A DNA stretch of 35,053 nucleotides from Clostridia bacterium. Its GTDB lineage: Bacteria > Bacillota > Clostridia > Christensenellales > Borkfalkiaceae. The notes below the pieces were generated by a model that did not search any database, was not told the DNA's origin, and was given only the letters and a program-made list of their open reading frames with translations. Shown piece by piece: positions 16,114-24,290 of the stretch (positions are counted from its first letter, which is position 1; every line of letters starts with the position of its first letter). The stretch is from contig JAFTQB010000011.1 of NCBI GenBank assembly GCA_017462985.1, positions 1-35,053 on the forward strand, read 5' to 3'. The position numbers and the translations under genes were made by a program.

Positions 16114-17070
16114 TTAATAAAAGGTGGCGAGTTGTTCTTCGGGGGCTTCGCAGCGCTTCGCTTCCGAAGCGTACAGCACAGGGCCTTTGCCCTTGTAAAC
16201 GTAATGCTTTTTGTATTCGATCTTCGCCGTGATCTCTATCCAATCGCGCGTTTGCAAGCCCATATCCTCGGGCAAAACGCACGCCAAGCCGCTATACGCG
16301 ATATCCGCTTCGCAGCAGGTCATGATATGCCGCCCGATCACGATATTTTTTTCGGGCAGACGACGGTCGGTGGCGACGATGCCTCTAAACCGCACCGTTT
16401 TGCCAATGTATTCTTCCAAATTCTCCGTCAGATCGCGATAGAAAAACGCATAATCCCGATCCTCGATCACGATGATCGGGGCGTTTATATCGAATGGCAA
16501 CGGATCCTCAATATCGTCGAAATCCGCTTTTCCGTTCGGCTTTTCGTAAACGATATCCGCTCGGCGGGAAATACCGCGTACGATCTTATGGAGCGCCATT
16601 TTATCCATATTCTCTTCAAAGCGGTTAAAAACGACCAGCTGTGCGTTTTCGATCTTATCAAAGACGAGTTGACGCATATTCGCGTTATAGTTGATCGCCG
16701 TTTTCGCGTCGAAAAAGGTCATGAGCTGATTGATCATCCAGCCTTCGGGCATCGCTTCAAAAAATTTTTCCAACGCCCACATGCCGTTGTATTCCACGAG
16801 CACGCGCGTCGCGCCGTACATGAGCTGCAACGAGGTGAGGTTTTCCACCGTCAGCTCCTCTTCCTTTTCGATATAGGAAATCTGAACGTTTTTCACGGCA
16901 AAACGCGATTCGTCGTATTCCTCTACCCCCTCTTCCATCACGAGGAGCAAGGTGTTTTCGCCCGTATCGAAACGGGGATCTTCCAAGGTTTCTTGGATAA
17001 ATTTCGTCTTGCCCGATTCTAAAAATCCTAAAAACAGATAGACGGGCGTTTCTTCGGGTAATTTGTTCAT
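16114..17070 (-). CDS. CobW-like P-loop GTPase fused to a DUF1980-like C-terminal domain
   Basis: A 318-residue cytoplasmic protein with an N-terminal P-loop domain (GFLESGKTKF, 15-24) related to G3E GTPases such as CobW, with NRFE near residue 155 in place of the usual NKxD. It lacks the CxCC metal-binding motif seen in its neighbour. The last 100 residues (about 215-318) read as an OB-like domain with GKTVRFRGIVATDRRLPEKN and IGRHIMTCCEADIAYSGLAC, resembling the C-terminal domain of DUF1980/TIGR03943 (YcgQ-like) proteins. The start has GGGAGG upstream. It follows the His-rich CobW gene by 12 bp at the end of the operon. The pair probably acts in metal (zinc-like) handling; the exact role is unknown. 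Confidence 0.75.
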   Translation of the reverse strand: MNKLPEETPVYLFLGFLESGKTKFIQETLEDPRFDTGENTLLLVMEEGVEEYDESRFAVKNVQISYIEKEEELTVENLTSLQLMYGATRVLVEYNGMWALEKFFEAMPEGWMINQLMTFFDAKTAINYNANMRQLVFDKIENAQLVVFNRFEENMDKMALHKIVRGISRRADIVYEKPNGKADFDDIEDPLPFDINAPIIVIEDRDYAFFYRDLTENLEEYIGKTVRFRGIVATDRRLPEKNIVIGRHIMTCCEADIAYSGLACVLPEDMGLQTRDWIEITAKIEYKKHYVYKGKGPVLYASEAKRCEAPEEQLATFY

Positions 17071-17082
17071 AGTATCCTCCCT

Positions 17083-18207
17083 TTACGCTTTGAACAGTTC
17101 TTTCAAGGCGGCTTCGTTGAGCTTGCAACCGATCACGCAAAGTCTGCCCGTAACGCCCGCGCACCCCTCGCGAAGATCCGGCTCGTCGGGAACGTAATCG
17201 AAATGTAACCAAGCGTTTTCGCCCGCCACGATCCCTTTTGCACGCAATACCACGCCGTATTTTTCCTCGTCGGAAAGCGCCGCAAGCGCCGCCGCAAGCT
17301 GTTCCTTTGTGAATTTATGAGCCGTTTCCACCCCCCAGCTCGTGAATATCTCGTCGGCGTGGTGATGATGATGCCCGTGTTCATGATCGTGGTGATGATG
17401 GCAGCAACAGTCGGGATCGTCGCATTCGTGTTCATGATCGTGATCATGGTGATGATGTTCGTGATCGTGATCATGGTGATGATGACAGCAACAATTGGGA
17501 TCGTCGCACTCGTGTTCGTGTTCATGATGGTGCTCGTGTTCGTGATGATGGTGATGACGCCCGTGCTCGTGCTCCACTTCTTCCGCAAGCTCCGCAAGGT
17601 CGGCGGATAAGCTGTCCTTATGCTCCATAGCGGCAAGGATCGCCTTTCCGTCCAGCTCGTCCCAAGGCGCGGTAACGAACGTGGCGCGAGGATTCTTTTC
17701 CTTTAAAAGCGCAAGCGCGGCAGAGAGCTTTTCCTGCGGAAGATTTCCCGTATGCGAAAGCACGATACAGCCTGCGTTCGCCACCTGATCGCCGAAAAAT
17801 TCGCCGAAATTTTTCATGTACATTTTGCATTTACCCGCGTCTACTACCGCGCAAAACGCATTGAGGGAAGCGTTTTCAAGGGCGGCGTTTTCCACCGCTT
17901 TGATAACGTCGGAAAGCTTACCTACGCCCGACGGCTCGATCACGATACGATCGGGCGAATATTCCGCCGCTACCTGCTTTAACGCCTTGGAAAAATCGCC
18001 CACGAGCGAACAGCAGATACAGCCCGAATTCATTTCGGTGATATTCACGCCCGCGTCCTGTAAAAAACCGCCGTCGATCCCGATCTCACCGAATTCGTTT
18101 TCGATGAGCACTACTTTTTCGCCTGCGTAGGCTTCCTTTAATAATTTTTTGATAAGCGTGGTTTTTCCCGCGCCCAAAAATCCCGAAAAAATATCGATCT
18201 TCATCAT
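17083..18207 (-). CDS. G3E GTPase / CobW-type metallochaperone with duplicated His-Cys-rich segment
   Basis: A 374-residue metal-chaperone GTPase. Walker A is GFLGAGKTT (9-17), followed by ENEFGEIGIDGGF, the metal-binding CICC (63-66) typical of CobW/ZNG1/YjiA proteins, and EPSGVG (91-96). SHTG (151-154) replaces NKxD. Residues 212-284 are an extreme His/Asp/Glu/Cys-rich linker with two near-identical copies of HEHECDDP-x-CCCHHHHDH, followed by the CobW C-terminal domain with a CxxxxxRLCVIGC tail. The start at 18207 has AAGGAG eight bases upstream; a second ATG follows directly. It lies 10 bp after the aminopeptidase gene. Delivery of zinc or another divalent metal is likely; the client protein is unknown, possibly the metalloprotease encoded upstream. 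Confidence 0.88.
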   Translation of the reverse strand: MMKIDIFSGFLGAGKTTLIKKLLKEAYAGEKVVLIENEFGEIGIDGGFLQDAGVNITEMNSGCICCSLVGDFSKALKQVAAEYSPDRIVIEPSGVGKLSDVIKAVENAALENASLNAFCAVVDAGKCKMYMKNFGEFFGDQVANAGCIVLSHTGNLPQEKLSAALALLKEKNPRATFVTAPWDELDGKAILAAMEHKDSLSADLAELAEEVEHEHGRHHHHHEHEHHHEHEHECDDPNCCCHHHHDHDHEHHHHDHDHEHECDDPDCCCHHHHDHEHGHHHHHADEIFTSWGVETAHKFTKEQLAAALAALSDEEKYGVVLRAKGIVAGENAWLHFDYVPDEPDLREGCAGVTGRLCVIGCKLNEAALKELFKA

Positions 18208-18217
18208 ATGCTACTCC

Positions 18218-19444
18218 TTAAAACGCCCAATTTCCGTTTTTGAAAATTTCCACTCGTTCACCCGTTTTCGTTACGCCGACGATGTGCATATCCTGCGTTC
18301 CGATCATAAAATCGACGTGAATCATGCTATCGTTTACGCCCTTGGCTTGCCGTTCCTCTTGAGTGAGCTTTTCAAAGCCTTTCAAACATTCGTTAAACCC
18401 GTGCCCGAGCGCCAAATGACAGCTTGCGTTTTCGTCGAACAGCGTGTTATAGAACAGCACGCCCGAACGGCTGATTGGAGAATCGTAGGGAATGAGCGCT
18501 ACTTCGCCGAGCATGCCCGCGCCCTCGTCCATGGAAACCATTTTTTTCAAAAGCTCCTCGCCCTTTTCCGCTTTTACTTCCGTAACCTTGCCGTTTTCAA
18601 AACGCACCGAGAAATTTTCGATAAGCTCGCCCATATACGAAAGCGGTTTGGAAGAATACACGATCCCCTCTACGCACCCCGCCTTGGGCGTGGTGAACAC
18701 CTCTTCCGTGGGAATATTGGGATTGAATTTTCTTCCTTTCAGCGTCTTTTCCTGACCGCCGCAGAAGATCCCGTCTTCCATCAAACCCACCGTCAAACGG
18801 GTGCCGTTCGCGCTCTCGTATTCAAGGGAAGCAAGCCCCAAAGCGTTCAAATGCTCACAGCGCGACAAAAGCTCCGCATTGTGCTGTTTCCAAGCCTGAA
18901 CGGGATTTCTTCCGTCCGCGCGCGAGGTGTACAAAATGACTTTCCACATTTCTTCCAAAGCTTTTTTTGCGGGAAGCTGCGGGAATACCTTTTTCGCCCA
19001 AGCCGCGCCGGGAACAGCCGCAATACACCATTGATGGCGGTTTTCGATCTTTTCGCGGAAGGGCTTGACGATCGGGTAGATCGCGCGGCGCGCCGCGCTC
19101 ATCTTTTCTTGGTCCACGCCGCTCATGCCGTCGGGGTCTTCCGATTCGATGAACAGTCTGCAAGAATAGTTCGCCGCTTTATATTCCCATTTCGCCAAAT
19201 TCCAAGGCTTCATTTCGGAAAGCGATTCAAGCGTGCGGTAATTGGAAGAGAGCTTTTCCACGGGCTGATGCGACCATTCCACGAACACTTCGCTTGCGCC
19301 CGCGCGGTAACATTCTTCCACCACCATCGTAACAAACTCGGGTTGATCAAGCCCCGCGGCAATAAATACCGACTGACCTTTTTTGACGTTTAAGCCGACG
19401 CGCGCGATCAGCTTTGCGTATTTTTGTAATTGCGTTTTTCTCAT
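18218..19444 (-). CDS. M29 family aminopeptidase (AmpS/PepS/thermophilic type)
   Basis: A 408-residue cytoplasmic metallo-aminopeptidase; length matches the family (about 410). The start at 19444 has AAAGGAG upstream; an extension of 31 codons would overlap the asparaginase gene and is rejected. The N-terminus MRKTQLQKYAKLIARVGLNV, the segment PKAGCVEGIVYSSKPLSYMG, and the metal-site blocks LALGHGFNECL and MIHVDFMIGTQDM (His-x-Asp) are characteristic. It removes N-terminal residues from peptides, needing two divalent metal ions. It sits 11 bp after the asparaginase gene and 10 bp before a metallochaperone gene, so the operon combines amino-acid salvage and metal supply. Confidence 0.9.
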   Translation of the reverse strand: MRKTQLQKYAKLIARVGLNVKKGQSVFIAAGLDQPEFVTMVVEECYRAGASEVFVEWSHQPVEKLSSNYRTLESLSEMKPWNLAKWEYKAANYSCRLFIESEDPDGMSGVDQEKMSAARRAIYPIVKPFREKIENRHQWCIAAVPGAAWAKKVFPQLPAKKALEEMWKVILYTSRADGRNPVQAWKQHNAELLSRCEHLNALGLASLEYESANGTRLTVGLMEDGIFCGGQEKTLKGRKFNPNIPTEEVFTTPKAGCVEGIVYSSKPLSYMGELIENFSVRFENGKVTEVKAEKGEELLKKMVSMDEGAGMLGEVALIPYDSPISRSGVLFYNTLFDENASCHLALGHGFNECLKGFEKLTQEERQAKGVNDSMIHVDFMIGTQDMHIVGVTKTGERVEIFKNGNWAF

Positions 19445-19455
19445 AGTATACTCCT

Positions 19456-20448
19456 TTAACCGATTAAATCGTAATTGATCGTTTGATAGAACAGGCGGCG
19501 AATTTCGGCGCTGTCGTTCGTTTGCCCCAAGATCCACATCAGCTTGCAGGTGATCGCCTCGTAGGTGAGGTTGTATCCCTCCAAAAGATCGAAGCGGTTC
19601 TTCCAGCCTCTGCCCACTTGATACACGTCCATATCGCTTCCTTCCAGCTGTACCTGCGTAGTTACGACGAGCGTTTTTCCCTTGCCTTCCCAGCTTTGTA
19701 TCACGTCGTAAAAGCCGTAATATTCCCCCTCGGGAATCCCGCCCGTACCGTAGCCGGATAAGATGACGGCGTCGTTATAGCGAAAATACATATCCAAAAT
19801 TTCGCTGCGCATTCCCGGCGTGAGCGTGAGCACGGAAACCCGGGGATTTAACGAAAGATAAAATTCGGGCTTTTCCGCCTTTTTCGTTACGATATAGGGA
19901 ATAATACGCCCATCTCGAATTCTTGCAAGTTCGGGAAAATCCATGCTCTCAAAAGCGTTATAACTTTTCGTTCTAATCTTTTTGGCTTTCGTACCCGCAA
20001 TCACCTTGCCTTGGAACACGATCACCACGCCCGCCGCGCTATTCGACGCCGCATACAAAACGCTGTCGCGAAGATTCGTGCGCGCGTCGGTATCCTCTTT
20101 GTCGATAGGCTTTTGCGAACCGGTCAAAACGATGGGCTTGGGGGAATTTTGTATCATATACGACATCGCCGCCGCCGTGTACGCCATGGTATCCGTACCG
20201 TGGCAAACGACGAAACCGTCGTATTTTTCGTAGTTTTCTTGCACGGTTTTTGCAAGCAATACCCAATGTTCGGGCGTGATATTCGTGCTGTCGATATTAA
20301 AAATTTGTACGGTTTCCACGTCGCAAAGCTCGGTGATCTCGGGAACGTATTTTAACAGCTTCGCGCTGCTGATCGAGGGCTTTAACCCCGCTTCTCCCGC
20401 CGTGGAAGCAATCGTGCCGCCCGTCGCTATCAAAAGTATTTTTTTCAT
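19456..20448 (-). CDS. ansA: L-asparaginase, cytoplasmic type I-like
   Basis: A 330-residue asparaginase hydrolysing L-asparagine to aspartate and ammonia. Both threonine motifs are present: IATGGTIAS near the N-terminus and HGTDTMAYTA around residue 85, followed by LTGSQKP. There is no signal peptide, as expected for the cytoplasmic type. The start codon overlaps the stop of the U32 gene in an ATGA junction, so translation is coupled. Length fits the family (about 330). Its position before an aminopeptidase gene suggests amino-acid catabolism or salvage. Confidence 0.93.
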   Translation of the reverse strand: MKKILLIATGGTIASTAGEAGLKPSISSAKLLKYVPEITELCDVETVQIFNIDSTNITPEHWVLLAKTVQENYEKYDGFVVCHGTDTMAYTAAAMSYMIQNSPKPIVLTGSQKPIDKEDTDARTNLRDSVLYAASNSAAGVVIVFQGKVIAGTKAKKIRTKSYNAFESMDFPELARIRDGRIIPYIVTKKAEKPEFYLSLNPRVSVLTLTPGMRSEILDMYFRYNDAVILSGYGTGGIPEGEYYGFYDVIQSWEGKGKTLVVTTQVQLEGSDMDVYQVGRGWKNRFDLLEGYNLTYEAITCKLMWILGQTNDSAEIRRLFYQTINYDLIG

Positions 20449-21659
20449 GCTTCGCCCCCGTTTTTCGTTCTCTTGCGTAAATAATCGCCCGCCGCCACTT
20501 CATACGGGCACGAAATGCGGTACTTGTGGCGCACCAATTTTGCGTCGTCCGTTTTTTCGCCGTTTTCGGTGAAGATTTCCCGCACCTTAAACGCCTTGCC
20601 GTCCGAGGCGGTCGGGGACAGAATTTCCAAAATATCCCCTTGATAAAAGCGGTTCCGCATCTCTACGGTCGCCACGCCCTCTTGATATGCGAGCACGTCC
20701 GCAATATAAGTGCAATCTCCCTTGGATTGACTGTGCGAATAATGCACCGTTTCGCGATTCTCCCCAAACGCATACGCCTCGGTATATTCGCGGTGCGCCA
20801 CCGTTTCCAAAAGCGCTTCGCTTTTGGAAAGCTCCCCGCCGTCCATATATCGGCGGTAGGCGTTTACGACGGTGGCGAGATAATATCCGCTCTTCATTCT
20901 ACCCTCGATCTTAAACGAGGTTACGCCAGCCCGTTCTAACGCTTCCAAATGCGCGAGCATTTTTAAATCCTTGCTGTTAAAAATATACGTGCCGCGTTCG
21001 TCCTCGCCGATCGGTAGCCATTCGCTTTCGCCGTTCGTCGCGTTCAACGCGCGCACCTCGTACCGCCAACGGCAGGATTGCACGCACGCACCGCGATTGG
21101 AAGAACGCCCGTCCAAATAATCGGAAAGCAAGCATCTACCGCTATAAGAAATACACATCGCGCCGTGCACGAACGCTTCCAGTTCGATATCGGGCACGAA
21201 CGAGTGAATTTCCGCAATCTCCGCAATCGAAAGCTCGCGCGCCAAGATCACACGGTCTACGCCCGTTTCCTTCCAAAATTTTACGGCGTATTTATTCGTA
21301 GTGTTCGCCTGCGTGGACAAATGCAACGAAAGCTTGGGCGCGACTTGCTTGGCGAAATACACCGCCCCGGGATCGCTGACGATCGCCGCGTCCACGCCGA
21401 TACTCTCCAAACGGCGAAAATAGCTTTCCAACTCCTTAAAATCGCCGTTACGCGCAAAAATATTCGCCGCCGCGTAAACCTTCTTGCCGAGCTTTTTTGC
21501 CGTTTTTACAGCCGTTTCCAGCTCTTCTTCCGTAAAATTATCCGCAAAGGTACGCAACGAAAACTGTTTCCCGCCAAGATACACCGCGTCCGCGCCGAAA
21601 TGCAACGCCGTTAAAAATTTATCGTAGCTGCCCGCGGGCGCTAACAATTCCGCTTTCAT
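20445..21659 (-). CDS. trhP: U32 family protein, TrhP-like (tRNA U34 hydroxylation)
   Basis: A 404-residue U32 protein. The start at 21659 overlaps the methyltransferase stop (ATGA), giving the canonical N-terminus MKAELLAPAGSYDKFLTALH; a 54-codon upward extension inside the methyltransferase gene is rejected. Four cysteines that bind an iron-sulfur cluster in this family are Cys169, Cys176, Cys192 and Cys196 (GAMCISYSGRCLLSD; RGACVQSCRW). Family members were called peptidases, but TrhP forms 5-hydroxyuridine at tRNA position 34 using prephenate. In Bacillus two such genes (yrrN/yrrO) follow yrrM (trmR); here one long copy follows a trmR-like gene. The pairing supports the tRNA role over proteolysis. 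Confidence 0.85.
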   Translation of the reverse strand: MKAELLAPAGSYDKFLTALHFGADAVYLGGKQFSLRTFADNFTEEELETAVKTAKKLGKKVYAAANIFARNGDFKELESYFRRLESIGVDAAIVSDPGAVYFAKQVAPKLSLHLSTQANTTNKYAVKFWKETGVDRVILARELSIAEIAEIHSFVPDIELEAFVHGAMCISYSGRCLLSDYLDGRSSNRGACVQSCRWRYEVRALNATNGESEWLPIGEDERGTYIFNSKDLKMLAHLEALERAGVTSFKIEGRMKSGYYLATVVNAYRRYMDGGELSKSEALLETVAHREYTEAYAFGENRETVHYSHSQSKGDCTYIADVLAYQEGVATVEMRNRFYQGDILEILSPTASDGKAFKVREIFTENGEKTDDAKLVRHKYRISCPYEVAAGDYLRKRTKNGGEA

Positions 21660-22288
21660 TCGTCCTTTCCTCCCTTGTACACCGAGAGCGCCACGCCGTC
21701 GCCGATATCCAAAACGGAAGTGATAAAATCGGGATCGTTCGTAACCGTTTCCAAATAAGAACGGATCTTTTCCACGATCGAGCGGCGTTTTTGCGGCGTT
21801 TCTTCTTCGCCGCTCACCCAACCGAACAATAAAACGTCGTCGGAAAACAGCGTTGCGCCCCGTTTCATCAGCCTCTTCAAATCAAAAAGATATTTTTCGT
21901 ACTGCGCTTTTGGTCCGTCTAAAAATACGAAATCGTACTGCCCGTCCATCATCGCGAGAATTTCCCCCGCGTCGCCCAGGTGCGCCGTTACCCGATCGGC
22001 TACGCCCAGCAGCGAGAAATTTTTCTTCGCTTCCTCATAGCGTTCTTCTTCCAATTCGATCGTCGTGAGCTTCGCCTCGGGGCAAGCTTGCAGCATTGCC
22101 GCCGCAGAAAGCCCCACCGCCGTACCGATTTCTAAAATTTTTTTCGGACGGAGCGCGCTCACCGTCAGCAATAAAAATTGCAGCGTTTCGTCGTCCGCAA
22201 CGGGAATCCCCCGCTGTAACGCGGACGCACGAAGGGAAGCGAGCGTTTCATCGATATTGAGTTTTACGAGCGACGCGGTATATTTCAT
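21656..22288 (-). CDS. trmR: SAM-dependent O-methyltransferase, TrmR-like
   Basis: A 210-residue class I methyltransferase of the catechol-O-methyltransferase-like group. SAM motif I is ILEIGTAVGLSA, the acidic end of motif II TTIELEEERYEEAKKN, and the metal/active-site region YDFVFLDGPKAQY. The adjacent U32/TrhP gene makes it a good match to TrmR (YrrM), which methylates 5-hydroxyuridine-34 of tRNA to 5-methoxyuridine. The start lies six bases after the RNase J stop, with only a weak CGAAAG site, suggesting coupled translation. A small-molecule O-methyltransferase is the alternative. Confidence 0.8.
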   Translation of the reverse strand: MKYTASLVKLNIDETLASLRASALQRGIPVADDETLQFLLLTVSALRPKKILEIGTAVGLSAAAMLQACPEAKLTTIELEEERYEEAKKNFSLLGVADRVTAHLGDAGEILAMMDGQYDFVFLDGPKAQYEKYLFDLKRLMKRGATLFSDDVLLFGWVSGEEETPQKRRSIVEKIRSYLETVTNDPDFITSVLDIGDGVALSVYKGGKDE

Positions 22289-22294
22289 CTTTCG

Positions 22295-24190
22295 TTATAC
22301 GTCCAGCACCGTTACGACGATCAACGGCGACTGTTTTGCCTTTTTGTATAAATAGTTTCTAAGCATCTTGCGGATCGCGGCGCAAAGCTCGTCTTTGTTG
22401 CCGCGCTCGTAATCGTATTGTTCCACCGCCTTTTTGACGATCGCCGTCAATTCCGCAGGCGGGCATTGCGCCGTGATAAAGCCCCTACATTCGATCGCAG
22501 GATCGTTGATCACGTAATTGCCCGTAACGGCAAGCGATACCGCCAATACGCCCTCGGTGGACATTTTCAAACGGTCTTTCACCAGCTCGGACGAGCTGAG
22601 GTCTTCCACGCCCTCGCCGTCGATCAAAAGCGTACCAGCGGGGATATTTTCGCCCAAACGGATCGCGCCGTCGGTCAGCTCCACGCAATTTCCGATCTCG
22701 GTGATCAGAATGTTTTGCGCGGGCATTCCCAGCGATTGTGCCAAATCGGCGTGCCGTTTCAAATGACGGTATTCCCCGTGAATGGGAATAAAGAATTTCG
22801 GCTTTAAAAGATTATGCAAAATTTTGTGTTCTTCTTGGCAAGCGTGCCCCGATACGTGGATCTTTTCCAAGCTTTCGTAAACGACGTGCGCACCCTTTTT
22901 ATAAAGGTTGTTGATCACACGGTAAACCATTTTTTCGTTCCCGGGGATCGGGGACGCGGAAATGATGATCGTATCGTTCGTGCCCACCGTTACTTTATTA
23001 AATTCCCCCATCGCCATACGCGTGAGCGCGCTCATGGGTTCGCCTTGCGAGCCTGTGGAGATGATGACGAGTTCGCGATCGAAAAGATTTTTCGTCTGCT
23101 CGATATCGACGAGCACGCCCTCGGGAATTTTCAGCTCCCCGATCTTGATCGCCGCTTCCGTTACCTTGAACATACTGCGCCCCGAAAGGGCTACCTTTCT
23201 GCGGTACTTCACCGCCAAATCGATGATCTGCTGCAAACGGTGGACGTTGGAAGCAAAGGTGGCGATGATCAGCCGTCGGTTCATATTTTCCGAAAAAAGA
23301 TGATCGAGCGTCGTGCCCACCACCGTTTCGCTCATGGTATAGCCCATGCGCTCGATATTGGTGGACTCCGCCATATACAAAAGCACGCCCTCTTTGCCAA
23401 GCTCGGCAATGCGTTTCAAATCGATCGGCTCGCCCGTTACGGGGGTAAGGTCGATCTTGAAATCGCCGCTGTGATAAATCAAGCCGCAGGGGGTGCGGAT
23501 TGCAAGGGCGCAAGCGCCCGCGATCGAATGGTTGACGTTGATAAATTCCACTTCGAATACGCCCGCTTTCACCCTATCGCCCGTTTGCACAACCCGTTGC
23601 GAAGCGTTTTGGATACGAGCTTCCTGCAATTTATTATCCGCAAGCATCAGCGTTAAGCGGGTACCGTAGACGGGCGTATCGGCGTTGAGCTCTTTCAAAA
23701 GATAGGAAAGGCCGCCGATATGATCCTCGTGTCCGTGCGTGATAAACACCCCGCGCACCTTATCGCGGTTTTGCGAAAGATAGGTGATATCGGGAACAAC
23801 GCTGTCGATCCCCGGCATTTCTTCCATATCGGGAAAGGTCATACCCGCGTCGACGATGATAATATCGTTGCCGTATTCGATCGCCGTCATATTTTTTCCG
23901 ATCTCCCCTACGCCGCCGAGGAAAAGAATTTTTACGGGTTTTTTCTTGCCCGTTCTAGGTTGTTTCGTCGGCGCGGCGACGGGCGTTAAAAGCTCCTGCT
24001 GCATTTTTTGAGAAGCCCGCGGGGATTTGACCGTCTTTTGCGCGGGCTTGGGAGGGGGATAGATGCGTTGCGCGCTTTGGCGCGTACCCCTCGGTTTCGC
24101 CGCCGTTTTGGCGGGCATCGTTACCGCGTCGAAAGAGGTTCCCTGCGGGGAACGGCTCGCGCGCGGCGTTTTCGTTTTGCTGTTATCCAC
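22295..24190 (-). CDS. rnj: Ribonuclease J with an N-terminal basic extension
   Basis: A 631-residue metallo-beta-lactamase RNase with endonuclease and 5'-exonuclease activity, central to mRNA decay and rRNA processing in Firmicutes. The zinc motif HGHEDH is at residues 152-157, and the beta-CASP region carries FASNVHRLQQ and ISTGSQGEPMSAL. HVSGHACQEEH and PIHGEYRH are the later conserved blocks. The first 84 residues are an extension rich in Lys, Pro, Gln and Ala that is absent from typical RNase J1/J2 (about 555 residues). The start is GTG at 24190, with AAGGAG 12 bases upstream and a perfect 7-bp hairpin immediately before that site. It is the first gene of the long leftward operon. Confidence 0.95.
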   Translation of the reverse strand: MDNSKTKTPRASRSPQGTSFDAVTMPAKTAAKPRGTRQSAQRIYPPPKPAQKTVKSPRASQKMQQELLTPVAAPTKQPRTGKKKPVKILFLGGVGEIGKNMTAIEYGNDIIIVDAGMTFPDMEEMPGIDSVVPDITYLSQNRDKVRGVFITHGHEDHIGGLSYLLKELNADTPVYGTRLTLMLADNKLQEARIQNASQRVVQTGDRVKAGVFEVEFINVNHSIAGACALAIRTPCGLIYHSGDFKIDLTPVTGEPIDLKRIAELGKEGVLLYMAESTNIERMGYTMSETVVGTTLDHLFSENMNRRLIIATFASNVHRLQQIIDLAVKYRRKVALSGRSMFKVTEAAIKIGELKIPEGVLVDIEQTKNLFDRELVIISTGSQGEPMSALTRMAMGEFNKVTVGTNDTIIISASPIPGNEKMVYRVINNLYKKGAHVVYESLEKIHVSGHACQEEHKILHNLLKPKFFIPIHGEYRHLKRHADLAQSLGMPAQNILITEIGNCVELTDGAIRLGENIPAGTLLIDGEGVEDLSSSELVKDRLKMSTEGVLAVSLAVTGNYVINDPAIECRGFITAQCPPAELTAIVKKAVEQYDYERGNKDELCAAIRKMLRNYLYKKAKQSPLIVVTVLDV

Positions 24191-24208
24191 TTTTATCGTT
24201 CACTCCTT

Positions 24209-24226
24209 GTCGGACGCTTGTCCGAC
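24209..24226 (-). promoter_or_regulatory. Hairpin abutting the RNase J ribosome binding site
   Basis: GTCGGAC (24209-24215) and GTCCGAC (24220-24226) form a perfect 7-bp stem with a GCTT/AAGC loop, directly 5' of the AAGGAG site of rnj. No T-tract follows, so it is not a terminator. RNase J and other RNases often control their own mRNA through leader hairpins, but that is only a possibility here. Confidence 0.4.
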
Positions 24227-24236
24227 CCATAAAATA

Positions 24237-24264
24237 GAGAGCCGAAAATAAATTATCAGCTCTC
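24237..24264 (-). terminator. Weak terminator-like hairpin between the repeat-protein gene and rnj
   Basis: On the minus strand GAGAGCTGA (24256-24264) pairs with TCGGCTCTC (24237-24245), including one G-U pair, around a 10-base loop, followed by TATTTTATG. The interrupted T-tract suggests partial termination, with read-through into the RNase J operon; no separate promoter for rnj is evident in this gap. Confidence 0.45.
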
Positions 24265-24290
24265 CGTATCTTTATTCTTTGGTAGGCGGC

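Noticed and set aside
17317-17610. A Met/Val-rich plus-strand frame opposite the His-rich CobW segment, looking like a membrane protein
   Set aside because: It is produced by reading His/Asp/Glu codons (CAC, GAT, GAA) in reverse complement; not a gene.
18149-19393. A 414-codon plus-strand frame opposite the M29 aminopeptidase gene
   Set aside because: Antisense shadow of a well-recognised gene with full-length family match.
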